64,000 bases of DNA from Choristoneura fumiferana (Eukaryota; Arthropoda; Insecta; Lepidoptera; Tortricidae). The stretch spans positions 1,489,006 through 1,553,005 of the forward strand of contig NC_133486.1 in assembly GCF_025370935.1 (NCBI RefSeq), written 5' to 3'. Of the stretch, positions 10,612-20,935 are shown in pieces (position 1 is the first letter of the stretch; each line of letters starts with the position of its first letter). Made by a program: the position numbers and the translations under genes. The notes beneath the pieces are model-generated. The model was not told where the DNA came from. It made no database searches and saw only the letters and a program-made list of their open reading frames with translations.

Positions 10612-10716
10612 CGAAAATATGATGCCCAGTAAAACCAGAAATAGAGACCAGCACTGGGAATCGAACCCATGTCCTCAGCAATCCGTGCTGCGTGCTATAA
10701 CCCCTACACCACTGCT
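10612..10716 (-). mobile_element. tRNA-derived SINE, family 3
   Basis: Read on the minus strand, AGCAGTGGTGTAGGGGTTAT and GGTTCGATTCCCAGTGCTGG give A- and B-box-like elements, and the ends CCAGCA/TGCTGG pair as an acceptor stem (complete only in copy B, 38585-38686). The cloverleaf is imperfect, so this is a SINE head rather than a tRNA gene. The tail follows towards 10570. Confidence 0.6.
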
Positions 10717-10732
10717 AAGCAATCAAATTATG

Positions 10733-10905
10733 ATTGTTTTTTGGAGTCTTTTTGTATTTTTTTTTATTTCAACTCCAAATTTGTTACTTTTACGGGTATT
10801 CATGTCTCAGTTTGTATTTTCGATATGGTTTCACGGGATACCCGTAAAAGTAACAAATTTGGAGTTGAGATAAAAAAAAATACAAAAAGACTCCAAAAAA
10901 CGAAT
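10733..10905. mobile_element. Foldback element, 67-bp arms
   Basis: The left arm (10733-10799) and right arm (10838-10905) are inverted repeats of about 67 bp with few mismatches, separated by about 38 bp. Copy B has the same structure at 38857-39030. A half-copy carrying only one arm lies at about 54485-54550, showing that it is a dispersed family. Confidence 0.75.
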
Positions 10906-12530
10906 CATAGTAATATTACGCCGCAATGCAAAAAGAGGGGTGCTATAAGTTTTATATGTCTGTGTGTCTGCGGCATTATAGCTTCTAAACGGATGAACCG
11001 ATTTTAATGCAGGTTTTATCGAAAGCTTTAATCGGATCTAAAAGTTTCAGCAAAATTGAAATGTACTTAAAATTTGAAGTTAAAAAATATTATAATAACC
11101 TACACAAAAACACATTCATTTATTCTTTCAATTTAAATTTAAAGAGCAAGCCGAAAACAGTTATAAAATCATTGAAAATATAGTCTTAGAAAAAAATGCT
11201 AATATTATAATGTTGGGGGAAAAGTAAAATTTGTTTTGTGTGTGTCGGAAGCTGGTAACACTGCTGCATGCTTTATTTTTATCGTTTAGCTTTTGTTATT
11301 GTTTTATGTCAGACATAATATTAATAAGTATTAGAAAACTTAACAAAAAAGATGGATGCATTCAGTAGAATCGTTCTCAAGCTATAGCCTGACCAAAAAA
11401 AAAATAGGGAATCATTTTTATAAAGATACACGTAAAATATAGACAATAATAATATCCATTAGCTCTTTGAGTTGAATTCTTCTAGAGCACTTGCTAAGAA
11501 AGCAACATATTTTTCTCGCAAACAACAAAGGGAGCCTTTTCAGGTTCGTAATTCATAGGAATGAAACTCTCTATAATATTGGCTTCGTAGAATAACATTA
11601 GTAATAGCATAAGTTAGTGGTTATTATGTTCTGTTTCTTACATTTTTTAAGCCACGGCTCAAGCTCCATCATTTCGAGAGGAGGCATAAGCCCTTCTGTA
11701 AGACGTATAAAATTGCTCTGCTCGCCAGTTCTGCTTGAACTTGGCTTGACACGCTACCACGTGTCTAGATTATAGGCTGTGATTAATTTCCTAAAATCTT
11801 TGTTATCATACTCTTTTAAAAAGATCTGTTGCTTGAAGGCATTCTTTGCCACTGAACCTTAAAATGTGCGTATCGTTTAGCGATTATCTTGAAACTCTTC
11901 CATCTCTCCTGACCTTTCGCGTAAGCCTCCGGCCTATAACAAACTTTCCATTTAATACGATCACAGCGCAATTATCCTCAGGCCCAAATTAATATTGTCA
12001 ACGCAACAAGGTAATTAACACCCTGGCGAAGTTTAAACGTGTTTAGAAGTTAAGCATTTAGATAATTTGGGAAAAGTTGGGCTGTATTCGGGAACGGTGC
12101 ATGACGGCGCACGAGACATAAGATTAAGCCTCATCCAAGCGATAAGAACTCCTATTCGATGGCACTAAAAGTCATTGTTTTTTTGAACAATTATAACTAT
12201 ACACAGCCGATTTGTAGTTTTCATTCGGGAAGCCACGTCATTGTTATAAATGAAATATCGACAGCTATCAGTGTTTAAGAAAATAGAGAAAATTTTGTAT
12301 CATTTGCTGTTAAATATTATTATTTTTTGCGATAATGTCTTTGTTAAGTTTCTTGCGGCGCGTTCTTCATGGCAATGATGGTGGGTAATTCCGAAAGCGC
12401 TGATGGTATAAAAAAGTGGCATAAAAAAACCTTAGCGACCTACGTACATACTAAACGTTTTGATTTTGTTATCTAATTTTACAAGCTCTTTAACTTCGGT
12501 GCGTTCTACTCGAATAATTTTTGCGAGTAA
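10906..12530. other. No recognised feature
   Basis: Non-coding DNA collinear with 39031-42925 in copy B, except that about 2.2 kb (39454-41700) present in copy B is absent here after position 11320. Confidence 0.5.
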
Positions 12531-13685
12531 TAATAATAAAAAAAAAAAAAAAAAAAAAAAAACATTTATTGCCACATCATAATTACAACCCAGCAGCTAC
12601 CTACGTTCCGGCAATGGGTACCAATCTCAGCGAATGCTGGACACATGGCAGCATGCACCCAGCGCTGATTTTCAGACCGGCCCCTTTAGCGGAGGCTAGT
12701 TGTAACATTATTATGCTACAAAATCATTATTTGAAGAAGACGTATAGTAAAAAAATATATATTCAAATAACAAATAACAAACGAAACTAATTACAAAAAA
12801 AAAAAACAAGCATGTCTGACTGAGTTTAGCTGAAAGTGTGATAAGTGTGTGTGTATGTGTGTGTGTGTGAGCGTGTGCGTTCGTGCGTGTGTCGTGTTGC
12901 GTGTTGGTGTGTGAGAATTGAGTCCTTGTGAGTACATTAGTGTGTGCTTGTATGGGTTCATGAATGTGTGAATGACAGTGTCGGGTGACCTAAATTTGCT
13001 TCTGTTGTTTTAGATAGTATGATTTTACTGTTTCTTTAAATTGAGCAAAGGCATAGGCTCCCGCATCGGTGGAGGTAATCATTCCAGATCTTGGATGCTG
13101 CAAATTTAAATCCCCCCCTGAAAGATACGGTCCTGGCCCGTACAATAAGCTTGGTCGCTCTGTGGCTCCGAAGTGGTTTCTTGCGTTGATCTTTCACCCA
13201 TTTTAACACGTTAAACAAATACCGAGGTTTCTCGAATTCGATTACCTTACGGACAGTGAAAGCCAGGTGAAGGTTTCTTCGGTTCGCCATGTTTAATATA
13301 CCCCTGTCATTAAGATACGGAGTGATGTGAGCTCGTCTAGGAACGTCGTAACAAAATCGTACGCATGCATTTTGCAGACGTTGTATCATTTTCTTAGTCT
13401 TTTCCAAAAGCCTAGGACCGTAAACTATATCTCCGTAATTCAAATGCGAAAGGACAAGGGCCTCTGTAACCGTTTCACGTACTCTAACAGACAGGTATTT
13501 CCGCAGTCTGTACAGGGTCTTGAGTCTGTAAAACGCGTTTCTTATTTTAATATTGAGATGCTCTATATACCTCAATTCCCCATCCATGACAAGCCCCAGG
13601 TTTTTCACCTGATCAACCTGCAACACCGGTTCATTGCCAATGATAATGACTGGCTTTTGTGCTTTTATTTTTTCGCGTTGTCCTT
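12531..13685 (-). mobile_element. 5'-truncated non-LTR retrotransposon, copy A only
   Basis: Copy B reads straight through this site (42915-42935), so the insertion boundaries are clear to within a few bases. The minus-strand 3' end carries AATAAATG, then a T tract and a short (ATT)n. The open reading frame runs right up to the 5' junction, the usual result of incomplete target-primed reverse transcription. No convincing target-site duplication can be drawn because the flank is a TAA/TAT repeat. Confidence 0.85.
13036..13685 (-). pseudogene. Reverse transcriptase C-terminal fragment
   Basis: The open frame covers about 216 codons and continues upstream of the first in-frame ATG to the insertion boundary. 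It has the post-catalytic region of CR1/jockey-group RTs: a VKNLGLVMDGEL motif, a LSHLNYGDIVYG motif, a RLQNACVRF motif and a terminal FKFAASKIWNDY motif. The palm with its YxDD box is missing, so no active enzyme can be made. The frame itself is unbroken, suggesting a fairly young insertion. The clade call (CR1/jockey superfamily) is by motif only. Confidence 0.8.
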
Positions 13686-13854
13686 TAATGTAATGTTCGA
13701 TCGAATTTTACCGAATTTCAAATTACATTTAGATCATTATATTGTTCCAACATTACCAATTTCATTTTCAATCCATAAAGTACATTTTGTAATGCATGTA
13801 CAATAAAAATAACCTAACTATAAAAATGTCATTTCTAATACAAGCTTTTTTGCT

Positions 13855-14145
13855 GACTGTACTTTTTGTTGACTGTACTTGCATTATCACCTAAACTACA
13901 TTTGAACACCAAATTTCAAGTTGATGCTATTAACCGTTGAAGAGTTTCGTCCCGCGGAGACGATCCTGGCTAGACTACCAGAATGTCACTACCGTAGATT
14001 ATTGTATTGTCACGCGATTTACATAAGTATTCCAAATTTCAAGTCAATCAGACTACTGGAAGTTTTTCCAATTTAACTTGCAAGATTTGATTACAGACAG
14101 ACAGACAACGGGTCAGGTGAAACTATATAAAAGCTTGTAAAATGA
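13855..14145 (+). repeat. Interspersed repeat ending in ACAGACAGACAACGGGTCAG
   Basis: The same segment is in copy B (43085-43385). A diverged partial copy at 6410-6600 shows that it is dispersed. No coding content or terminal repeats are seen. Confidence 0.45.
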
Positions 14146-14590
14146 AAATGCGCTGGTTTTTTCTAGCTGAGTATTAACTAGTTCCAATCTCATAATTTTA
14201 CTAAATAAAGTGCAAAAAATATGGCTCTCAAATGTGCAGTTAATAGGTAATTTTGTATGCAGAGTGGGCCAAATGTTGTCCCGCTCAGTTATTAACAAAG
14301 TACGAAACAAACTAAAACAAAACCACGCTATTGTTGTTCTAGTACTTAAAATCAGTGACCAAGGCTCAGTTAACTAAAACAAACAACAGAATATTATTAC
14401 CTCGAAGAGTTCATTTTAGTTTTTTCCCACTAACCAAGTATAGACAAAGGGGAAATATATAAATCATTATAATGGTGTCTTGGTTATGTACCGTGGAGTG
14501 CTGTAGCGAGTCAAACAACTGATTTATTACGACGCTTGTAAATTGAATAGAGTCGCGTTTCGAAGTTATAGTCTGAAAAGTGGTAAAAGT
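14146..14590. other. No recognised feature
   Basis: AT-rich sequence shared with copy B (43384-43840). Short frames here have no recognisable domain. Confidence 0.5.
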
Positions 14591-14634
14591 TGTGTCCCAC
14601 TGAGCTTTGATTTCGGCGAGTTTTGACGTAAGGT

Positions 14635-14870
14635 TTATCATCATCATTGGCCGGAAGACTCCCACTCAGAAGTCCTCTATGAACGACAACTCGCCACTGG
14701 ATGGAAGTTGTCAGTTGCTTGCGTCTCGCGATAACGGAAGTACACGTAATGGGAGCTGGCCAACGTTTCGTCTTTCAGTTTCAGTCGCCACTCAAAGACT
14801 CCCCCAACGGTTATCTGTTCTTCGAACGACGTGGCCCGCCGCCCGCCTAGCCCAAACAAAAAAAAAATAT
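14635..14870 (-). repeat. Unclassified GC-richer repeat-like block
   Basis: This block is GC-richer than its surroundings and has an (ATC)3 run at one end (14638-14648), like the tails of local LINE/SINE copies read on the minus strand. A minus-strand frame of 70 codons (14677-14889) is also open in copy B (43922-44134), with several changes. I do not recognise a protein family. Confidence 0.35.
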
Positions 14871-15239
14871 CACCAAGTTCTGTATGCAATGCAAAGTATA
14901 ATTATTTTTCAAAATGGAATTAGAAATTAAGAAGAAATACTCTGTTATGTATATCCATTGCGTCGGCATATAATTCTGGAACTTTCTTTCGAAAAAGCTT
15001 TAATTGAAAGTTTTCAGAAGCGAATTATTGAATACCCCAGCTTGGCCTCGTAAATAGGATATTTTCTTATGATTTTCCTTTTTAATATCAACCCGAATGA
15101 TTTTACCTTTCATTTAAATAAGAAAAACGACAGCCTGTCAAACCAGGAGCTCTGGTATTGGCGTCTGCTTTGATGATTAAAGTTGAAGAACAAAAGCCAG
15201 CCTCCAGTGAACAGGTGGTTTTACGGGAAAAGTTTATGT

Positions 15240-15356
15240 ACCTGGCCCGAAATGCGAAATACGAACTCCACATCGTCCCGTCTCGCTGAATCTTATAATT
15301 ATTTAATTCGAGAGTGAGAGGAACGGTACGATACGAAGTCCGATTTCGAGCGATTT
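15240..15356. mobile_element. MITE of the palindromic family, diverged
   Basis: It has the same plan as 5778-5906: AATACGAACT at one side, a CGTCCCGTCTCGCTGA core, and GGTACGATACGAAGTCCGAT closing the other. Copy B has a less diverged copy at 44510-44620. Confidence 0.5.
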
Positions 15357-16144
15357 GACCGGTCGGTTAGTTATTACTGTACATGCTTAGTACAATTAAA
15401 TCTAAAATGGCGACCTCTGCGTTCAATAATGAAACTTTAAGTAAGTTTGCTTTCTATATCGAAAACAAAATAATACTAATAACATCTTAAGTTTACGTTA
15501 GCCAAACGTTTGCATGTTTTGTAGGGCGAACAGCGCCATCTGTTTGTAGACTTCATAAACAGTTTTACTACTTGATGCAGTTGTAATGTTAAGGAATGGC
15601 GTTATACGATTTACGTTACGAACAATTACCATACAGTCAAACTAAATCATGACCCAGGTAAGAAACTTTTAATAATCAATTTCATTATGATTTCCTAGCC
15701 AAAAGCACAGTATAACAAGTTCTCCCTACAGTAGGCCGACGCCTTTGAAGTTGAGCGATACCGCAGCCTGTATAGGTATTTACGCAAGTAAGGAAGGGTT
15801 GACACCAATTTCTTTTTTTAAGCTAGATTTAAGTGTTTTACAAATCGGTACATATTGGTATTGCGTAATTATGTAGAACAAAATAATTTAGGGGTGGCTT
15901 ACTTACTAGGGGTAAAAAGTATCAAAATATACTATTTATGAAATAAAAAACCTTTTTTTTCCACAAAATATACTTTCATAGATTAGTAACCGACAAATAC
16001 TTTTGGTTCCTAGACTAAAACTCCTGTTATGAATTTAATTATATAAAAAAGAAATAAACATAATTATATAAATAGATGAAATCTTAGTTCCTTATTTATG
16101 CGAGATGAAGATTTGCACCAACTCACAGTACATGGCGTATGCAC

Positions 16145-16244
16145 NNNNNNNNNNNNNNNNNNNNNNNNNNNNNNNNNNNNNNNNNNNNNNNNNNNNNNNN
16201 NNNNNNNNNNNNNNNNNNNNNNNNNNNNNNNNNNNNNNNNNNNN
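16145..16244. other. Assembly gap, 100 N
   Basis: Exactly 100 unknown bases, the usual placeholder length for a gap of unknown size. Copy A is matched by copy B right up to this gap, so the order of the two sides is a scaffolding decision. Confidence 0.99.
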
Positions 16245-16289
16245 ATAATTTTCGTAACGGAACGGACACATCCATACAATGTTTTGGAG

Positions 16290-16302
16290 ACACATCTGGA
16301 GA
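16290..16302. repeat. Target-site duplication, left, of the Penelope-like composite
   Basis: The 13-mer ACACATCTGGAGA lies directly against the outer end of the left arm. It is repeated in the same orientation at 21123-21135. Confidence 0.75.
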
Positions 16303-16444
16303 ACTAAAATAATTTCCTTGCTCACCCGCGACCTTACGATAGCTAAGCTTATGCAAAATAATGCGTGTTCATGCAGTTCCTCCACCTCCACACTGTAAGA
16401 ACACACACAAGTCACACAACCCATCTATCACCACCACCACACTA

Positions 16445-16487
16445 CACTGACGCGTTTCGAACTCAAACAGAGCTCATCTTCAGAGTG
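16445..16487 (-). ncRNA. Hammerhead ribozyme motif, left arm
   Basis: This is the exact reverse complement of the motif at 20893-20935. It has core CTGAAGA (16477-16483), a six-pair stem II, GAAA, the self-complementary ACGCGT and the cleavage C at 16449. See the right-arm entry for the structure. Confidence 0.8.
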
Positions 16488-16620
16488 ACACAACCGTACA
16501 CCATGCTACCAGTTGTTAGACTAACGAACCACAACCACCGTTTTAAACTTGTCACTGTAACTCCCAAGTACCCACATACGTTTTATGAAACAAAACAAAA
16601 CTACCACAAATTATTAATAA

Positions 16621-16632
16621 TTTTTTTTTTTT
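16621..16632 (-). repeat. A-run between ORF and terminal segment, left arm
   Basis: Twelve T residues on the plus strand correspond to the 56-A run at 20703-20758 in the right arm. Confidence 0.8.
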
Positions 16633-18626
16633 AACCGTCCTTCAAAACTACCTTGATTTTTTATTTATTTACTGTCAAGGCATGTTTTATTAACTACCAT
16701 TGCTGAAATTAGATCCAAGCCGTAGCAAGGGAGATGAAACTAAATTTACCTGCTCATTAATAATAGACCCCATACTGTTGTATCTAATTATCTCCATGCA
16801 TTCTAAAACATCGAGACGAAACCCCTTGCCACAATAATGTAACACTTCATACGAATCGGAGTCCGATAAAGAATGATTTAGTTCCAACAAATGTTTGGCA
16901 AAATTCGACTTATCAGGATGCTCATTCCTATATGCCGAAACATGCTCTTTAAATCTAGCATTAAAACTGCGTCCTGTCTGACCAACATATACTTTACTGC
17001 AGTCATTACAAGTGAGCTTGTATACACCCGATCTAGTTCCTTTATCTACCTTCTCTTTTGTGGTTACAAAGTTTAGAGTACAAAGAGTTGTTAGTCTTAA
17101 AGGCTTACCTTAACATTGTTTGATTTTAAAATACCCAAATTCTATCAGACAAACGACCAACGTATGAAATGCTACACCTATATTTGTTAGAAGACTGCGA
17201 TGGTAACACGGCGTAAAGCATGCTATTCACTATCCGTGCCTGCTTCTTCTGAACCAAACTATTGACCATTGATTTAGTATAACCATTCGACAACGCTATC
17301 TGATAAATAGTATTTAACTCTAAATCAAAATCTTCCTAGAAAGAGGTACAGTTAACAATCTATGTACATAACAATGAAAAGCTGCTAATTTATGCTGCCA
17401 CGGGTGATTAGACGATGCTGGTATCACGGCATCTGTGTACGTGGGTTTTCGGTAAATTTTTGAACTGGTGTTATTATTAAATCTAATAATTGTCAAATCC
17501 AAAAAGTTTAACGAAAAATTTTCTTCTAATTCTTTTTTAAATTTTATTTTAACATGTTTGTTATTTAAACCATTCACAAACAAGTCGAGCTGTCTCATAC
17601 TTCCCCTCCAGCACAGAATTAAATCATCAACGTACCTATAATAATACACAATATTTATTATTACCCACTATGTACCTATTTTCAAAGTAATCCATAAAAA
17701 TATCTGCCATTAATGGACTCAGAGGTGATCCCATTGCTAAACCATCACTCTGTAAATAATACTGTCCATTAAACCGGAAATAATTTTGCTTCATGCATAA
17801 AGTTACCAAATCAATTAATTCACAAACCTCCCCAGGATGTAAACGCTTCCTTTCCAAATGGTTTTAAGAATAACTATTGTCTCACTATATGGCACATTAG
17901 TAAATAAACTATCTACATCTAAAGAAAGCAATGTTGCGTTAGGCGGAATGCTGTAATCTTTAATTTGCTAACTAAATCCGAACTATTCTTCAAAACTGTA
18001 TGATGGGTTTAAAAGAAGATTTTACACGAATAACACTATTTAATTTCCTTGCCAATTTATATGCTGGAGCACTCACATATGAGACAACTGGACGAACTGG
18101 CACATTATCCTTATGAATTTTAGGCAATCCATACAGAATTGGTGCCTGCGGATTCATAGGTATAACAAAACTCTTTTGTTGTTCGGTTTCAAAGGTAAAT
18201 TGAGATTTTTTAACAAGCTTCTTTAATTCATTATGAAACGTTATTGTAGGGTCCTTTTGTAAAACTGTGAAACCATCTCCCTGAATTACATCTAAAACTT
18301 TTTGATTATATTGGCTTCTTTCTAAAAAAACAATACAATTACCCTTATCAGCCTTGGAAACAACCAAATCATTGTCATGCACTTTGCGTTGAACGGATCG
18401 CAAAGAATGTAATTCCGTTACATTGGCAACACACTCTGTAATATTTGTATTTTTAAGTGTATTCGCCACCAAAACCTTTGTCTCTAAATCACCGCTGTTA
18501 CTCACAATTGCAACTTCTGAATCTACCGCCAAACCTCCACTATTTTCTGATTTAATTTAGAGGGTAGATTATACTTCAAACCTTTTTTCCAATAATTTAT
18601 TTCACCGTCCGAAAATTCTACATTAG

Positions 18627-18709
18627 TAGTAGTTATTTTTATTCTTTCAACAATAATAACCGGGAATCTAATAACGGTCATACTTTCTACCCTCGTGTTA
18701 AAAATCTTA
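18627..18709. other. Unpaired spacer at the palindrome centre
   Basis: These 83 AT-rich bases separate the two arms and do not pair with each other. They may be the remaining 5' sequence of one of the two copies. Confidence 0.7.
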
Positions 18710-19205
18710 CTAATGTAGAATTTTCGGACGGTGAAAATAAATTATTGGAAAAAGGTTTTGAAGTATAATCTACCCTCTAAATTAAATCAGAAAATAGTGG
18801 AAGGTTTGGCGGTAGATTCAGAAGTTGCAATTGTGAGTAACAGCGGTGATTTAGAGACAAAGGTTTTGGTGGCGAATACACTTAAAAATACAAATATTAC
18901 AGAGTGTGTTGCCAATGTAACGAATTACATTCTTTGCGATCCGTTCAACGCAAAGTGCATGACAATGATTTGGTTGTTTCCAAGGCTGATAAGGGTAATT
19001 GTATTGTTTTTTTAGAAAGAAGCCAATATAATCAAAAAGTTTTAGATGTAATTCAGGAGATGGTTTCACAGTTTTACAAAGGACCCTACAATAACGTTTC
19101 ATAATGAATTAAAGAAGCTTGTTAAAAATCTCAATTTACCTTTGAAACCGAACAACAAAAGAGTTTTGTTATACCTATGAATCCGCAGGCACAATTCTGT
19201 ATGGA
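18710..19205 (+). pseudogene. Penelope-like RT, N-terminal part, right arm, frameshifted
   Basis: This corresponds to the open left-arm frame 18532-17990. It is broken by four single-base contractions relative to that arm, near 18922, 19055, 19125 and 19190, each in a run of identical bases. Partial frames 18731-19015 and 18904-19104 each carry part of the same protein, which is why they look like separate genes. Confidence 0.8.
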
Positions 19206-20645
19206 TTGCCTAAAATTCATAAGGATAATGTGCCAGTTCGTCCAGTTGTCTCATATGTGAGTGCTCCAGCATATAAAGTGGCAAGGAAATTAAATAGTGT
19301 TATTCGTGTAAAATCTTCTTTTAACCCATCATACAGTTTGAAGAATAGTTCGGATTTAGTTAGCAAAATTAAAGATTACAGCATTCCGCCTAACGCAACA
19401 TTGCTTTCTTTAGATGTAGATAGTTTATTTACTAATGTACCATATAGTGAGACAATAGTTATTCTTAAAAACCATTTGGAAAGGAAGCGTTTACATCCTG
19501 GGGAGGTTTGTGAATTAATTGATTTGGTAACTTTATGCATGAAGCAAAATTATTTCCGGTTTAATGGACAGTATTATTTACAGAGTGATGGTTTAGCAAT
19601 GGGATCACCTCTGAGTCCATTAATGGCAGATATTTTTATGGATTACTTTGAAAATAGGTACATAGTGGGTAATAATAATATTGTGTATTATTATAGGTAC
19701 GTTGATGATTTAATTCTGTGCTGGAGGGGAAGTATGAGACAGCTCGACTTGTTTGTGAATGGTTTAAATAATAAACATGTTAAAATAAAATTTAAAAAAG
19801 AATTAGAAGAAAATTTTTCGTTAAACTTTTTGGATTTGACAATTATTGGATTTAATAATAAACACCAGTTCAAAATTTACCGAAAACCCACGTACACAGA
19901 TGCCGTGATACCAGCATCGTCTAATCACCCGTGGCAGCATAAATTAGCAGCTTTTCATTGTTATGTACATAGATTGTTAACTGTACCTCTTTCTAGGGAA
20001 GATTTTGATTTAGAGTTAAATACTATTTATCAGATAGCGTTGTCGAATGGTTATACTAAATCAATGGTCAATAGTTTGGCTCAGAAGAAGCAGGCACGGA
20101 TAGTGAATAGCATGCTTTACGCCGTGTTACCATCGCAGTCTTCTAACAAATATAGGTGTAGCATTTCATACGTTGGTCGTTTGTCTGATAGAATTTGTGG
20201 TATTTTAAAATCAAACAATGTTAAGGTAGCCTTTAAGACTAACAACTCTTTGTACTCTAAACTTTGTAACCACAAAGAGAAGGTAGATAAAGGAACTAGA
20301 TCGGGTGTATACAAGCTCACTTGTAATGACTGCAGTAAAGTATATAATGTTGGTCAGACAGGACGCAGTTTTAATGCTAGATTTAAAGAGCATGTTTCGG
20401 CATATAGGAATGAGCATCCTGATAAGTCGAATTTTGCCAAACATTTGTTGGAACTAAATCATTCTTTATCGGACTCCGATTCGTATGAAGTGTTACATTA
20501 TTGTGGCAAGGGGTTTCGTCTCGATGTTTTAGAATGCATGGAGATAATTAGATACAACAGTATGGGGTCTATTATTAATGAGCAGGTAAATTTAGTTTCA
20601 TCTCCCTTGCTACGGCTTGGATCTAATTTCAGCAATGGTAGTTAA
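19206..20645 (+). CDS. Penelope-like reverse transcriptase with GIY-YIG endonuclease
   Basis: 479 codons, open but starting inside the RT: the ATG at 19206 is an internal methionine and the true N-terminus lies in the frameshifted part upstream. RT motif A is SLDVDSLFTNVP (residues 68-79), motif B is GLAMGSPLSPLMADIF (129-144), and the YVDD active site is at 165-168. A linker follows, then a GIY-YIG nuclease beginning RSGVYKLTC (365-373), with KVY-VGQTGR (378-387) and acidic residues near 443-446. The protein would copy element RNA at a nicked site, with the nuclease making the nick. One oddity is an extra Asn (381) inside the usual VYVG motif, not present in the left arm. Confidence 0.9.
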   Translation: MPKIHKDNVPVRPVVSYVSAPAYKVARKLNSVIRVKSSFNPSYSLKNSSDLVSKIKDYSIPPNATLLSLDVDSLFTNVPYSETIVILKNHLERKRLHPGEVCELIDLVTLCMKQNYFRFNGQYYLQSDGLAMGSPLSPLMADIFMDYFENRYIVGNNNIVYYYRYVDDLILCWRGSMRQLDLFVNGLNNKHVKIKFKKELEENFSLNFLDLTIIGFNNKHQFKIYRKPTYTDAVIPASSNHPWQHKLAAFHCYVHRLLTVPLSREDFDLELNTIYQIALSNGYTKSMVNSLAQKKQARIVNSMLYAVLPSQSSNKYRCSISYVGRLSDRICGILKSNNVKVAFKTNNSLYSKLCNHKEKVDKGTRSGVYKLTCNDCSKVYNVGQTGRSFNARFKEHVSAYRNEHPDKSNFAKHLLELNHSLSDSDSYEVLHYCGKGFRLDVLECMEIIRYNSMGSIINEQVNLVSSPLLRLGSNFSNGS

Positions 20646-20698
20646 TAAAACATGCCTTGACAGTAAATAAATAAAAAATCAAGGTAGTTTTGAAGGAC

Positions 20699-20702
<4 letters not shown>

Positions 20703-20758
<56 letters not shown>
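20703..20758 (+). repeat. 56-base A run
   Basis: It lies between the stop codon and the ribozyme-bearing terminal segment. The left arm has only 12 bases at the same place, so the run length is unstable or misread. Confidence 0.9.
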
Positions 20759-20761
<3 letters not shown>

Positions 20762-20892
20762 TAATAATTTGTGGGTAGTTTTGTTTTTGTTTCATAAAAC
20801 GTATGTGGGTACTTGGGGAGTTACAGTGACAAGTTAAAACGGTGGTTGTGGTTCGTTAGTCTAACAACTGGTAGCATGGTGTACGGTTGTGT

Positions 20893-20935
20893 CACTCTGA
20901 AGATGAGCTCTGTTTGAGTTCGAAACGCGTCAGTG
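20893..20935 (+). ncRNA. Hammerhead ribozyme motif, right arm
   Basis: Stem I pairs CACT (20893-20896) with AGTG (20932-20935). The core CTGAAGA (20897-20903) fits CUGANGA. Stem II is GAGCTC/GAGTTC (20905-20910 with 20916-20921) with loop TGTTT. GAAA follows at 20922-20925. Stem III is the short self-complementary ACGCGT (20925-20930), and cleavage is expected after C20931. Such a short stem III matches the minimal hammerheads known from Penelope-like elements, which work best as dimers. Self-cleavage would release unit-length RNA from longer transcripts. Activity is inferred. Confidence 0.82.

Larger units (their letters stand above)
1..16144. repeat. Copy A of a long duplicated locus
   Basis: This whole stretch aligns in order with 25542-45391 (offset 25541 at the left end). 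Landmarks found in both copies in the same order include the tRNA-Asp gene, LINE 3' ends, a SINE, a 31-bp minisatellite, tandem Helitron-like repeats and a foldback element. The two copies differ by scattered base changes and by large insertions. Homology already holds at base 1, so the copy extends past the window, and it ends exactly at the N gap. It is either an uncollapsed haplotype or a real segmental duplication. Confidence 0.93.
16303..18626 (-). pseudogene. Penelope-like element, left arm, broken frame
   Basis: The minus-strand RT and endonuclease frame is split into pieces: 18532-17990 (N-terminal and first RT motifs), 17857-17636, 17649-17320 (with the YVDD box) and 16890-16690. Compared with the right arm the breaks are single-base changes in short runs, near 17998, 17964, 17865, 17653, 17335 and 17100. 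The N-terminal part, broken in the other arm, is open here. The GIY-YIG motif has the usual VYVGQTG spacing in this arm. The breaks may be real decay or consensus errors. Confidence 0.8.

Noticed and set aside
10647..10716. Possible tRNA gene on the minus strand
   Set aside because: The fold is imperfect and the sequence continues into a SINE tail. Copy B has the same with further changes.
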